In this document: piece after piece, positions 27,879 to 35,388 of the stretch
Position numbering within the stretch: the stretch's first letter is position 1
Layout of the letters: every line of letters begins with the position of its first letter
Source of the DNA: Streptomyces sp. NBC_00250
GTDB taxonomy: Bacteria > Actinomycetota > Actinomycetes > Streptomycetales > Streptomycetaceae
Direction of reading: 5' to 3'
Length of the DNA stretch: 64,000 nucleotides
Assembly: GCF_036192275.1 (NCBI RefSeq)
Contig: NZ_CP108088.1
Coordinates: 3,783,501 to 3,847,500 of the forward strand
Notes under the pieces: generated by a model
Seen by the model: the letters and a program-made list of their open reading frames with translations, nothing else
What the model was told of the DNA's origin: nothing
Databases searched by the model: none
Position numbers and translations under genes: made by a program

Positions 27879-28523
27879 TCAGGCGGCCGTGCTCGCCTCG
27901 GACCGCCGCCGGCCCGTCAGCCGTACCGCCAGGCGGTAGTGCCCGATGGCCTTGACCAGGCCCGTCAGGCCGGTGACCCAGAGGATCAGGGCGACTCCCA
28001 TGCCGTAGGCGACCAGTCCGTAGCCGTCGTCCCGGCTGACGCCGGCCGGGACCGCGAAGCCCATCCAGAGGCCGAGTCCGCACATCGCGAAGGACATCAG
28101 CAGCCAGTTGACGCTGAGGCCGGGCGCACGCAGCCGGGCGTCCGTCGGGCCGTGCCGGTCCAGGGCCGCCCACTGGACGAGGCGCTCGCGGATGATCCGG
28201 TCGCGGCGCAGGCTGCGGATCGTCAGCCACACGGCGGGGACGAGGACGCCGATGCCGAGGGCCGCCGCGAAGAGGTCCATCATCATCATGATCGGGTCGA
28301 AGACGGGTCCGCCCAGCGAGGTGAGCAGGACGCCGATCAGGGACCAGCCCAGCTGGAGCAGGAGGAACCAGAGCAGGAACAGCGCGAGCCGCCCGGCGCC
28401 GAGCAGCCGTCGGGCCAGCTCGTCCAGCGCCCGCGCCCGGTCGGCGAGGCGCGCGTCCCGGTCGGGCCAGCTCTGGATCTCGGCGGGCGGGGGCGGTGGA
28501 GGCAGCGGATTGCGCGGGGACAT
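27879..28523 (-). CDS. Four-helix membrane protein, function unknown
   Basis: 214 residues. A Pro-rich N-terminus (PPPPPPAEIQSW) precedes a charged helix, then four hydrophobic segments at about 50-78, 88-112, 145-165 and 175-198. The ATG at 28523 is chosen over a GTG three codons upstream. It lies 21 bases downstream of the ECF42 sigma gene start-to-stop junction on the same strand, so it may be co-transcribed. I do not recognise the family. Confidence 0.78.
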   Translation of the reverse strand: MSPRNPLPPPPPPAEIQSWPDRDARLADRARALDELARRLLGAGRLALFLLWFLLLQLGWSLIGVLLTSLGGPVFDPIMMMMDLFAAALGIGVLVPAVWLTIRSLRRDRIIRERLVQWAALDRHGPTDARLRAPGLSVNWLLMSFAMCGLGLWMGFAVPAGVSRDDGYGLVAYGMGVALILWVTGLTGLVKAIGHYRLAVRLTGRRRSEASTAA

Positions 28524-28544
28524 GCCAAGCACCCTACGGGCGCG

Positions 28545-29795
28545 TCACGAAGCCTCCAACTCCCGCGCCCTCCCCCGCAGCAGCTCCCGCTCGCTCTCGT
28601 TGCGGGTGAGTTCCGCCGCCGCCTCGAACTCCGCCCGCGCCTCCTCCGTCCGGCCGAGCCGGGCCAGCAGGTCGCCCCGCACGCTCGGCAGCAAGTGGTA
28701 GCGCGCCAGGCCCGGTTCGGCGGCCAGGGCGTCGACGATCGGGAGCGCCGCCGCGGGGCCCTCGGCCATCGACACGGCGACCGCGCGGTTCAGCTCGACG
28801 ACCGGTGAGGGGGTCAGGGCGCCCAACTTCCCGTAGAGCGCGGCGATCGTCGCCCAGTCCGTCTCCTCGTACGAGGCGGCCCGCGCGTGGAGGGCGGCGA
28901 TCGCGGCCTGGAGGGCGTACGGCCCGTAGGAGCGCCCGTCCCCGGCGCGTTCGAGCGCGGCGTATCCGCGCCGGATGAGGAGCCGGTTCCAGCGCCGCCG
29001 GTCCTGCGCGGCGAGCAGCACCGGCCGCCCGTCGGGTCCGGTCCTGGCCGCCGTCCGCGAGGCCTGGAGCTCCAACAGGGCGGCCAGACCCTGCGCTTCG
29101 CCCTCCTGGGGCACGAGCGCGGCGAGGACCCGGGCGAGCCTCAGCGCGTCCTCGCACAGGCCCGGCCGCAGCAGGTCGCCGCCGGCGGTCGCCGCGTACC
29201 CCTCGTTGAAGATCAGGTAGATCACTTCCAGGACGGAGCCGAGCCGGGCCGCCCGCGCCTCCCCGTACGGCACCTCGAACTCCACGCCCGCCTTCGCGAG
29301 CGTCCGCTTGGCGCGGGTGATCCGCGCCGCGACGGTCGCCTCCGGTACGAGGAAGGCGCGGGCGATCTCGTCCGTCCGGAGCCCGCCGACGAGCCGCAGC
29401 GTGAGAGCCGCGCGGGCCTCGGCGGAGAGCACCGGGTGGCAGGCGGTGAAGATCAGCCGCAGCACGTCGTCGTCGATGTCCCCGGGGCCCGAGGGCTCCG
29501 GGTCGTACGACTCCTCGTCGAGCGTCCTGCCCACCTCGGCGAGCTTCCGGGCGTACGTCTCGCGGCGCCGCACGAGGTCGACGGCGCGGTGCTTGGCGGT
29601 GGCCGTCAGCCAGGCTCCCGGCCGCTCCGGGACCCCTGTCCGCGGCCACTGCTCAAGGGCGGCGACGAGCGCGTCCTGCGCGATCTCCTCGGCGATGCCG
29701 ACATCGCGGACGATCCGCGCCGCGGTGGCGACGATCCGCGCCGACTCCATCCGGAAGACCGTCTCCAGCGTCTCCTCGACCGTCTGTGCCGTCAC
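28545..29795 (-). CDS. ECF42-type RNA polymerase sigma factor with C-terminal extension
   Basis: 416 residues. Sigma region 2 is at 10-80 (GIAEEIAQDALVAALEQWP, PGAWLTATAKHRAVDLVRRR) and region 4 at about 115-175 (LRTDEIARAFLVPEATVAAR). A C-terminal domain of about 220 residues with TPR-like helices (EVIYLIFNEGYAATAG, VELNRAVAVSMAEGPAAALP, FEAAAELTRNESERELLR) is typical of ECF42. No anti-sigma gene is present; the extension probably controls activity. The gene for a DGPF protein lies immediately upstream, the usual partner. Confidence 0.94.
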   Translation of the reverse strand: MTAQTVEETLETVFRMESARIVATAARIVRDVGIAEEIAQDALVAALEQWPRTGVPERPGAWLTATAKHRAVDLVRRRETYARKLAEVGRTLDEESYDPEPSGPGDIDDDVLRLIFTACHPVLSAEARAALTLRLVGGLRTDEIARAFLVPEATVAARITRAKRTLAKAGVEFEVPYGEARAARLGSVLEVIYLIFNEGYAATAGGDLLRPGLCEDALRLARVLAALVPQEGEAQGLAALLELQASRTAARTGPDGRPVLLAAQDRRRWNRLLIRRGYAALERAGDGRSYGPYALQAAIAALHARAASYEETDWATIAALYGKLGALTPSPVVELNRAVAVSMAEGPAAALPIVDALAAEPGLARYHLLPSVRGDLLARLGRTEEARAEFEAAAELTRNESERELLRGRARELEAS

Positions 29796-29832
29796 GTCTC
29801 ACATGACAGCACACGACGGGCTCGGGGACCGG

Positions 29833-30198
29833 TCAGCCTTCCGGCATCTCCTCGACCTCGCGGACCTCCAGGCCCACCTTCCAGTGCGGCGGGTGGACGG
29901 CCAGGAACCGCTTCCCCCACTCGACGGCCTCGGCCATGTCCTTGCACTGGAGCATCGCGTAGCCGCCGACGACCTCCTTGGTCTCGGTGAACGGTCCGTC
30001 GGTGTACGACAGCTTCCCGTCCGACCAGGTGATCCGGGTGGCCTCGGCGGTCGGCCTGAGCCCGGCGGTGTCCACCATGGCACCTGCCTTGGTGATCTCC
30101 TCGAAGAGCGCGCCCATCCGCTCCTCGAAGCCGGGGTCGGCGCTCTCCATGTCGATGGTGTTCTCCTCGATGCGGACGAGGGACAGGAAGCGGGGCAT
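29833..30198 (-). CDS. YCII-related DGPF-domain protein
   Basis: 121 residues, ferredoxin-like dimeric fold. The signature YTDGPFTETKEVVGGYAML is intact. DGPF proteins are encoded beside ECF42 sigma factors and are thought to be co-regulated with them. It is 37 bases upstream of the sigma gene on the same strand. Enzymatic role unknown. Confidence 0.92.
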   Translation of the reverse strand: MPRFLSLVRIEENTIDMESADPGFEERMGALFEEITKAGAMVDTAGLRPTAEATRITWSDGKLSYTDGPFTETKEVVGGYAMLQCKDMAEAVEWGKRFLAVHPPHWKVGLEVREVEEMPEG

Positions 30199-30335
30199 GA
30201 CGACTCCTCGATGGTGCGGCGGCGGGGCCGTTCCCCGCCTTCCACACATACGTCGAACGGGCGGGCCCCGCATCGACGACCCGCGGAAGGTTTTTTCGGC
30301 CGCGGTCTCCGGAGGCGGTCTTCGGACCCGGGCTT

Positions 30336-31184
30336 CTAGACGTAGTCCTCCAGGCGCGCCACCGTGAAGCCCTGTTCCTGGATGCGGCGCAGCATCGTCG
30401 CCGTCATCTCGGTCATCGTGCGGCCCTTGAGCTCGGACGGGCCGCGGAAGTGGGCCAGGATGATGTCGCCGGGGTGCAGTTTCCTGTCGCCGCGCTGGTA
30501 CTGCATGTTCTTGATCTGCATGGATTCGCGCCACAGCACGATCGCGTCGACGTCGCACTCCCCCGCCGCCGCGCGGGTGGCCTCGTTCCAGTTGCCGTAG
30601 GGCGGGCGGAAGAGGCGAGGGGCGGTGCCGTACCGCTTCGCCAGCTTCGTCTGCTGGCCGCATATCTCCCGGCGCTGGGCGTCCTTGGGGAGGGTGCGCA
30701 GGTTGGGGTGGGTGAGGGTGTGGTTGGCGAGGCCGTGGCCCTGGGCGACGAGCGGGGCGAAGTACCCGTAGTCGGCGCGGATGGCGGAGTCGGTGAGGAA
30801 CATCGTGACCGGGACCTTGAGGTCCTTCATCATCGTGACGAACTCGGGGTCCTTCTCCGCCCCGTCGTCGATCGTGATGAAGACGATCTTCTCGGTGGTG
30901 GGGATGTCACTGATGACGGGGACCGGGCCGCCCGGCTCGCGGGTCACCGGCTTGGTCGCCGGCGGGGCGGGCGGGGCGGCGAAGGGCTTGAGGCCCCAGC
31001 GGCGGTACGCGGCGGCAGTGGCGCCCCCGGGGGCCTCGGGCGCCTTGTGCCCGGCGGACGGCTCGACCGCGGGTGCGGTCGTCTTCGCCGGGGCGGGAGC
31101 GGCCTCGGGCTCCTCCGCCGCGCAGCCGGTCACCAGGAGGGCGACGGCGGTCAGCGCCGCCCACAGCGCGATCGTCTTCTTCAC
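30336..31184 (-). CDS. Polysaccharide deacetylase (NodB family) lipoprotein, paralogue 2
   Basis: 282 residues. The lipobox LVTGC puts the lipidated cysteine at residue 21. An Ala/Pro-rich linker is followed by a NodB domain with TIDDGAEKD, ANHTLTH, RPPYGNWNE and LHPGDIILAHF. The catalytic domain closely parallels the paralogue at 25548, down to the C-terminal LEDYV. The GTG start at 31184 has only a weak ribosome binding site. A 9-bp inverted repeat at 31206-31232 lies just upstream and may regulate the gene. Confidence 0.93.
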   Translation of the reverse strand: MKKTIALWAALTAVALLVTGCAAEEPEAAPAPAKTTAPAVEPSAGHKAPEAPGGATAAAYRRWGLKPFAAPPAPPATKPVTREPGGPVPVISDIPTTEKIVFITIDDGAEKDPEFVTMMKDLKVPVTMFLTDSAIRADYGYFAPLVAQGHGLANHTLTHPNLRTLPKDAQRREICGQQTKLAKRYGTAPRLFRPPYGNWNEATRAAAGECDVDAIVLWRESMQIKNMQYQRGDRKLHPGDIILAHFRGPSELKGRTMTEMTATMLRRIQEQGFTVARLEDYV

Positions 31185-31205
31185 GCGCTGTGGGATGCCC
31201 GATTC

Positions 31206-31232
31206 GATCGAAAGGTTGCTCTACTTTCGATC
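31206..31232. promoter_or_regulatory. Operator-like inverted repeat upstream of deacetylase 2
   Basis: A perfect 9-bp inverted repeat, GATCGAAAG (31206-31214) and CTTTCGATC (31224-31232), with a nine-base spacer, 22 bases from the deacetylase start. It is too AT-rich for a typical Streptomyces terminator. The GATCGAA core also occurs in the sugar operator at 13279-13312, but with different spacing. Confidence 0.5.
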
Positions 31233-31240
31233 CGGTGTGC

Positions 31241-31495
31241 TTATTCGACCGATTCGAAGCGCCAGCGGTGGACCGGACGGGTGATCAGCTCCGCGTCCGG
31301 CTCCGGCAGCTCGGGCAGCTCGACGTCGAAGGTCTCCGCCTCCCACCAGGTGAGGACGAGGACCCGGTCCTGCGGGGCGCGCAGGATCTCCCGCCGCAGC
31401 GGCTCGTGCGCGAGGACCTGGGACCGGGCCCACTCCAGGAGCTCGGCGCCCCGGCCCTGCGCGGCCCGTGCCTCCCACATGAGGGCGAGCCTCAT
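31241..31495 (-). CDS. Small protein coupled to tsaD, possibly ABM-like
   Basis: 84 residues. The ATG at 31495 overlaps the tsaD stop (ATGA), so it is translated by coupling. The N-terminus ([20 protein letters not shown]) and the strand [10 protein letters not shown] suggest a dimeric alpha/beta-barrel like antibiotic-biosynthesis monooxygenases, but the match is weak. No catalytic residues can be assigned. Confidence 0.78.
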   Translation of the reverse strand: MRLALMWEARAAQGRGAELLEWARSQVLAHEPLRREILRAPQDRVLVLTWWEAETFDVELPELPEPDAELITRPVHRWRFESVE

Positions 31496-32607
31496 GAGTA
31501 CAGGTTCTCCTTGCTGACCTCGTGCACGTGATCGTGGTCGTGGGAGTGGCCGTGCGCGTGCGCACCCGGCACGTGCGGGTCCGTCACCGGCAGCGAGGAG
31601 TCCGCCGACAGCTCCAGGTCGGAGGCGGGCCGGTTGCGGGCGACCATCTCGGAGCCGAGGGCCGCGACCATCGCGCCGTTGTCCGTGCACAGGCCCGGCC
31701 GGGGCACCCGCAGTCGGATGCCGGCCCGCTCGCAGCGCTCCTCGGCGAGGGCCCGGAGCCGCGAGTTGGCCGCGACGCCGCCGCCGATCATCAGGTGGTC
31801 TACGCCCTCGTCCTTGCAGGCCCGGACGGCCTTGCGGGTGAGGACGTCGACGACCGCCTCCTGGAAGGACGCGGCGACGTCCCGCACCGGCACGTCCTCG
31901 CCGGCCGCCCGCTTGGCCTCGATCCACCGGGCCACGGCGGTCTTGAGGCCGGAGAAGGAGAAGTCGTACGCGGGGTCCCGGGAGCCGCTCAGACCGCGCG
32001 GGAACGCGATGGCGGCCGGGTCGCCCTCCCTGGCGAGCCGGTCGATGACCGGTCCGCCGGGGAAGCCGAGGTCGAGCACGCGGGCGATCTTGTCGAAGGC
32101 CTCGCCGGCGGCGTCGTCGATGGTGGCGCCCAGCGGACGCACGTCGGAGGTGATGTCGGCGGAGAGCAGCAGCGAGGAGTGGCCGCCGGAGACCAGCAGG
32201 GCCATCGTCGGCTCGGGCAGCTTGCCGTGCTCCAGCTGGTCGACGCAGATGTGCGAGGCGAGGTGGTTGACGCCGTAGAGCGGCTTGCCGAGGGCGTACG
32301 CGTACGCCTTGGCCGCCGAGACGCCGACGAGCAGCGCGCCCGCGAGGCCGGGTCCTGCGGTGACCGCGATGCCGTCGAGGTCCTTCGCGGAGATGCCGGC
32401 CGTCTTCAGGGCGCGCTCGATCGTCGGGACCATCGCCTCCAGATGGGCGCGGGAGGCGATCTCGGGCACGACGCCGCCGAAGCGCGCGTGGGTGTCGACG
32501 CTGGACGCGACGGCGTCCGCGAGGAGCGTGGTCCCGTGGACGATGCCGACGCCGGTCTCGTCGCAGGAGGTCTCGATGCCGAGTACGAGCGGTTCGTCAG
32601 CAGCCAT
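31492..32607 (-). CDS. tsaD: tRNA N6-adenosine threonylcarbamoyltransferase TsaD
   Basis: 371 residues. Transfers threonylcarbamoyl to A37 of ANN-decoding tRNAs together with TsaB and TsaE. Kinase-like ASKHA fold: [14 protein letters not shown] (5-18), metal ligands in [28 protein letters not shown] and [11 protein letters not shown]. The family ends near residue 340; here a histidine-rich extension follows ([13 protein letters not shown]). The gene sits after rimI, overlapping its stop by 11 bases. Confidence 0.97.
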   Translation of the reverse strand: MAADEPLVLGIETSCDETGVGIVHGTTLLADAVASSVDTHARFGGVVPEIASRAHLEAMVPTIERALKTAGISAKDLDGIAVTAGPGLAGALLVGVSAAKAYAYALGKPLYGVNHLASHICVDQLEHGKLPEPTMALLVSGGHSSLLLSADITSDVRPLGATIDDAAGEAFDKIARVLDLGFPGGPVIDRLAREGDPAAIAFPRGLSGSRDPAYDFSFSGLKTAVARWIEAKRAAGEDVPVRDVAASFQEAVVDVLTRKAVRACKDEGVDHLMIGGGVAANSRLRALAEERCERAGIRLRVPRPGLCTDNGAMVAALGSEMVARNRPASDLELSADSSLPVTDPHVPGAHAHGHSHDHDHVHEVSKENLYS

Positions 32608-33094
32608 CAGAATCAGTCTCAGTTCCTTGAACGGTCAGTCGCATCACGAGCGCGTCCACGTTTCCGGGCTGGTAGTAGCCGCGCCGGAAACCGATGGGCT
32701 CGAAGCCGAAGCGCTCGTAGAGCTTCTGGGCCCGGGTGTTGTCCACGCGCACTTCGAGGAGGACCTCTTCGCACTCGAAGGCGGTGGCGTGGTGGAGCAG
32801 GTCGGTGAGGAGCCGGGCGCCGAGGCCGGTGCCCCACTGGTCGCGGGCGACGGCGATGGTCTGCACGTCACCGAGTCCGCCGGCGGCGGCGAGCCCGGCG
32901 TACCCGACGATCTTCCCCTCACCGGTCTCCGCGACGACGTAGCGGCGGGTGGCCCGGGGCCCGCGCGCGTGCGCCAGCTCCGACCAGAACATGCCCGCCG
33001 ACCAGGCGTCCTCGGGGAACAGCTCGTTCTCCAGGGCGAGCACCGGTGCGAGGTCCCACCAGCGCATCTCGCGCAGTTCCACGGCGCCGGTCAC
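32597..33094 (-). CDS. rimI: Ribosomal protein S18-alanine N-acetyltransferase RimI
   Basis: 165 residues, GNAT fold. The acetyl-CoA motif A is [19 protein letters not shown], followed by [20 protein letters not shown] and [17 protein letters not shown] typical of RimI. The GTG start at 33094 overlaps the tsaB stop (GTGA). The tsaB-rimI-tsaD order with overlapping ends indicates one translationally coupled operon. It may acetylate S18 or other N-termini. Confidence 0.95.
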   Translation of the reverse strand: MTGAVELREMRWWDLAPVLALENELFPEDAWSAGMFWSELAHARGPRATRRYVVAETGEGKIVGYAGLAAAGGLGDVQTIAVARDQWGTGLGARLLTDLLHHATAFECEEVLLEVRVDNTRAQKLYERFGFEPIGFRRGYYQPGNVDALVMRLTVQGTETDSDGC

Positions 33095-33747
33095 TTGGGG
33101 GTGACCACCTTGTAGTTCTTCGGCACCTGCGCGTCGGGGCGGCGCAGATACATCGGCAGCGGGTCGAGGAACCCGTCCCCGCCGGCCGCGAGCTTCTCCG
33201 CCGCGAGTGCGCCGAGCGCGGCCGCCGACTGGTGCTCGGGGTCGCGGGCGTCGGGGAAGGCCTCGGGGTAGAGGCGGGCGCCCGCGCCGACGACGGGGAG
33301 ACCGGCGAGCCGCTCGGCGATCTCGGCGGGCCGGTCGACGGCCGCGTCGGTCACGCGCGTGCGGGAGTCCTCGTAGCGCGCCCAGTAGACCTCCTTGCGG
33401 CGCGCGTCCGTGGCGACGGCGAAGGGCTCGTCGATCCCGGAGGCGTACGCGAGGCCGTCGAGGGTGCACAGGCCGTGCACGGGCACGCCGAGCGCGGAGG
33501 AGAAGGCCGCGGCCGTGACGAGACCGACCCGGAGGCCCGTGTACGGCCCGGGGCCGACGCCGACGACGATCCCGGTGACCGCGTCGAGCGTGAGCCCGGC
33601 TTCCTTGAGGACCCGGTCGACGGCGGGCAGCAGGAGCTCCCCGTGGCGGCGGGCGTCGACCTGGCTCGACGAGGCGACGACGGCCTCGCCGTCGTGGAGG
33701 GCGACGGTGACGGCGGGGGTGGCGGTATCCATGGCGAGCAACAGCAC
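33091..33747 (-). CDS. tsaB: tRNA threonylcarbamoyladenosine biosynthesis protein TsaB
   Basis: 218 residues, ASKHA-fold partner that forms a heterodimer with TsaD. Motifs LLLAMDTATPAVTVAL (2-17) and VGVGPGPYTGLRVGLVTA are characteristic; the metal-binding histidines of TsaD are absent, as expected. First gene of tsaB-rimI-tsaD on the minus strand, overlapping rimI by four bases. Divergent from the exported protein gene at 33844. Confidence 0.96.
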   Translation of the reverse strand: MLLLAMDTATPAVTVALHDGEAVVASSSQVDARRHGELLLPAVDRVLKEAGLTLDAVTGIVVGVGPGPYTGLRVGLVTAAAFSSALGVPVHGLCTLDGLAYASGIDEPFAVATDARRKEVYWARYEDSRTRVTDAAVDRPAEIAERLAGLPVVGAGARLYPEAFPDARDPEHQSAAALGALAAEKLAAGGDGFLDPLPMYLRRPDAQVPKNYKVVTPK

Positions 33748-33843
33748 GCGAACAGCCTACGGCTCCCGGGCACGGTGCCCCGCCCCTCGCTCGCCCGGCT
33801 GCTACCGTCACCCTTCGATACGTTCGTACGAGAGGTGGGCACG

Positions 33844-34410
33844 GTGGCACGGAGCAGCTCGGGAATCGTGGCCGGGCTCACGGCGGCGGCCGTCGCCGCG
33901 GTCTGCTTCCTGGCGTACCAGGCCTCGGCGAACGCTCCCGCAGATGTCTCCGTGAAGCCCCGGACGCCCGGCACCGCCGCCCCCTCGATCTCGCCGAGCG
34001 GCGGCCCGAAGCAGCCGCCGAAGAACCCCCTCGCCGTGCCGGCGAGCTCCGGCAGCGGTGAGCGGGTCGTGTACGGGCTCTCCGACCGCCGGGTGTGGCT
34101 GGTCGACGCGAAGGGCAAGGCCACCCGGACGTTCACGGTGATGCCGAGCACGGTGGACCCGGCGCCGGGGGCGTACAGCGTGACGTCCCGCTCGGGCTCG
34201 GTCCGCGGCTCGGACGGCGTGCGGATCGAGCACGTGGTGCGGTTCGCGACCGCCCAGGACGTGGTGATCGGCTTCAGCGCGGCGGTCGACGGCTCGACGC
34301 CGAAGCCGGACCCGTCGAAGAAGACCGGCGGCATCCGCATGAAGCGGGCCGACGGGGACGCGCTGTGGACGTTCGCGGTGATCGGCGCGAAGGTCGTCGT
34401 CGTCGCCTAG
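33844..34410 (+). CDS. Exported or membrane-anchored protein, function unknown
   Basis: 188 residues. An N-terminal hydrophobic segment (about 8-28) serves as signal or anchor, followed by a Pro/Ser/Thr linker and a small beta-rich domain (VVYGLSDRRVWLVDAKGKAT, ALWTFAVIGAKVVVVA). GTG at 33844 has GAGAGG eight bases upstream; another GTG lies three codons before. The Pro-rich linker and compact C-terminal domain suggest a cell-wall-facing role. I do not recognise the family. Confidence 0.8.
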   Translation: MARSSSGIVAGLTAAAVAAVCFLAYQASANAPADVSVKPRTPGTAAPSISPSGGPKQPPKNPLAVPASSGSGERVVYGLSDRRVWLVDAKGKATRTFTVMPSTVDPAPGAYSVTSRSGSVRGSDGVRIEHVVRFATAQDVVIGFSAAVDGSTPKPDPSKKTGGIRMKRADGDALWTFAVIGAKVVVVA

Positions 34411-34514
34411 GTCGTGTCGCGGGCCGGGCGTCGCGGGCCAGGCGGGACTTTCCGGACACGGCCCTAGGGCGGGACCGACCCTGAGGCGGGACTCTCCGGA
34501 CCCGCCCCCGGGGG
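34411..34514. other. Convergent gap with short GC-rich repeats
   Basis: Contains repeated GGCGGGAC-TTTCCGGAC-like words (around 34440-34505). No clean terminator hairpin or gene is visible. Confidence 0.4.
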
Positions 34515-34706
34515 CTACGCGGCTCTGCCGCGAACGACCCGCACGATCCGCTCGACCTGCCCGGCCCTCGCCCCGTGCTCCTCGTCCGTCCGGTCGGGGC
34601 GCCCGCCCGGCGGGGTCGACACGGCGCGGGCGGCCGCGCAGGATGCCAGCAGCTCACTCATCGAGACGTGGTCCCGGACGGGTTCCGCGCGCTTCGGCGT
34701 CGCCAT
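34515..34706 (-). CDS. Small protein under a predicted iron box
   Basis: 63 residues, Arg- and Ala-rich, no signal or membrane segment. It contains one cysteine (LLASCAAARAVSTPPGGRP) and ends RVVRGRAA. The ATG at 34706 has a good GGGAGG about six bases upstream. Its short leader holds a DmdR/DtxR-type iron box at 34718-34736, so expression is probably raised when iron is scarce. It stands alone between tsaE and the convergent exported protein gene. It is not an MbtH protein. Function unknown. Confidence 0.72.
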   Translation of the reverse strand: MATPKRAEPVRDHVSMSELLASCAAARAVSTPPGGRPDRTDEEHGARAGQVERIVRVVRGRAA

Positions 34707-34717
34707 GCATGCCTCCC

Positions 34718-34736
34718 GTAGGTTAGGTTCACCTAA
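34718..34736 (-). promoter_or_regulatory. Iron box (DmdR/DtxR-type operator) before the 63-residue gene
   Basis: The plus strand reads GTAGGTTAGGTTCACCTAA, 17 of 19 matching the Streptomyces iron-box consensus TTAGGTTAGGCTCACCTAA. It contains a perfect TTAGGT/ACCTAA pair. It lies 12 bases upstream of the start codon. Confidence 0.8.
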
Positions 34737-34877
34737 CCAGCTTGTGCATCCATGTCACCACGGCACGTACGAACGACGCAACACCTTCCCGACACGTTGT
34801 CGGAAACTACGTACGTCCGGGCGGCCCCGCGTACGGCCGGTCGGAGCACGCCCTCGGAGCACGCCGGGAGCACGGCC

Positions 34878-35378
34878 TCAGAGCGCGCCCAGGTCCTCGT
34901 CCGCCCAGCGCGAGCCGATCCCGCGCAGCACGACCGAGCGCCGGTCGTCGTCCGTGTCGCCGGTCACCCGGTGGATCAGCAGGTGCAACCGGTCGTCGGT
35001 CAGCTCCTCGACCTTGCCGTCACCCCACTCGACGACCACCACCGACTCGGGCAGTGACACGTCCAGGTCGAGGTCCTCCATCTCGTCGAGACCGCCGCCC
35101 AGGCGGTACGCGTCGACGTGCACCAGGGCCGGGCCGCCGACCAGGGACGGGTGGACGCGGGCGATGACGAAGGTCGGGGAGGTGACGGCGCCGCGCACGC
35201 CGAGGCCCTCGCCGAGGCCCCGGGTGAGGGTGGTCTTCCCGGCGCCGAGCTCACCGGTGAGCATGACGAGGTCGCCGGGACGGAGGATCTTCGCGAGGCG
35301 ACGGCCGAGCTCCTGCATCTGCTGGGGGGAGTCGACGGAGAGGGTCGCGCCGGAGACGGGCGGGTGCGCTGCTTCCAT
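34878..35378 (-). CDS. tsaE: tRNA threonylcarbamoyladenosine biosynthesis ATPase TsaE
   Basis: 166 residues. P-loop ATPase that supports t6A formation by TsaB/TsaD. The Walker A is GELGAGKTTLTRG, followed by VTSPTFVIARVH, VHVDAYRLGG and VVVVEWGDGKVEEL, all family-typical. The ATG at 35378 is preferred over an upstream TTG. It follows the hydrolase gene with an 11-base gap, so alr-hydrolase-tsaE are probably one operon. The rest of the t6A genes lie 1.1 kb further on. Confidence 0.96.
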   Translation of the reverse strand: MEAAHPPVSGATLSVDSPQQMQELGRRLAKILRPGDLVMLTGELGAGKTTLTRGLGEGLGVRGAVTSPTFVIARVHPSLVGGPALVHVDAYRLGGGLDEMEDLDLDVSLPESVVVVEWGDGKVEELTDDRLHLLIHRVTGDTDDDRRSVVLRGIGSRWADEDLGAL

Positions 35379-35388
35379 ACCCGCCAAC

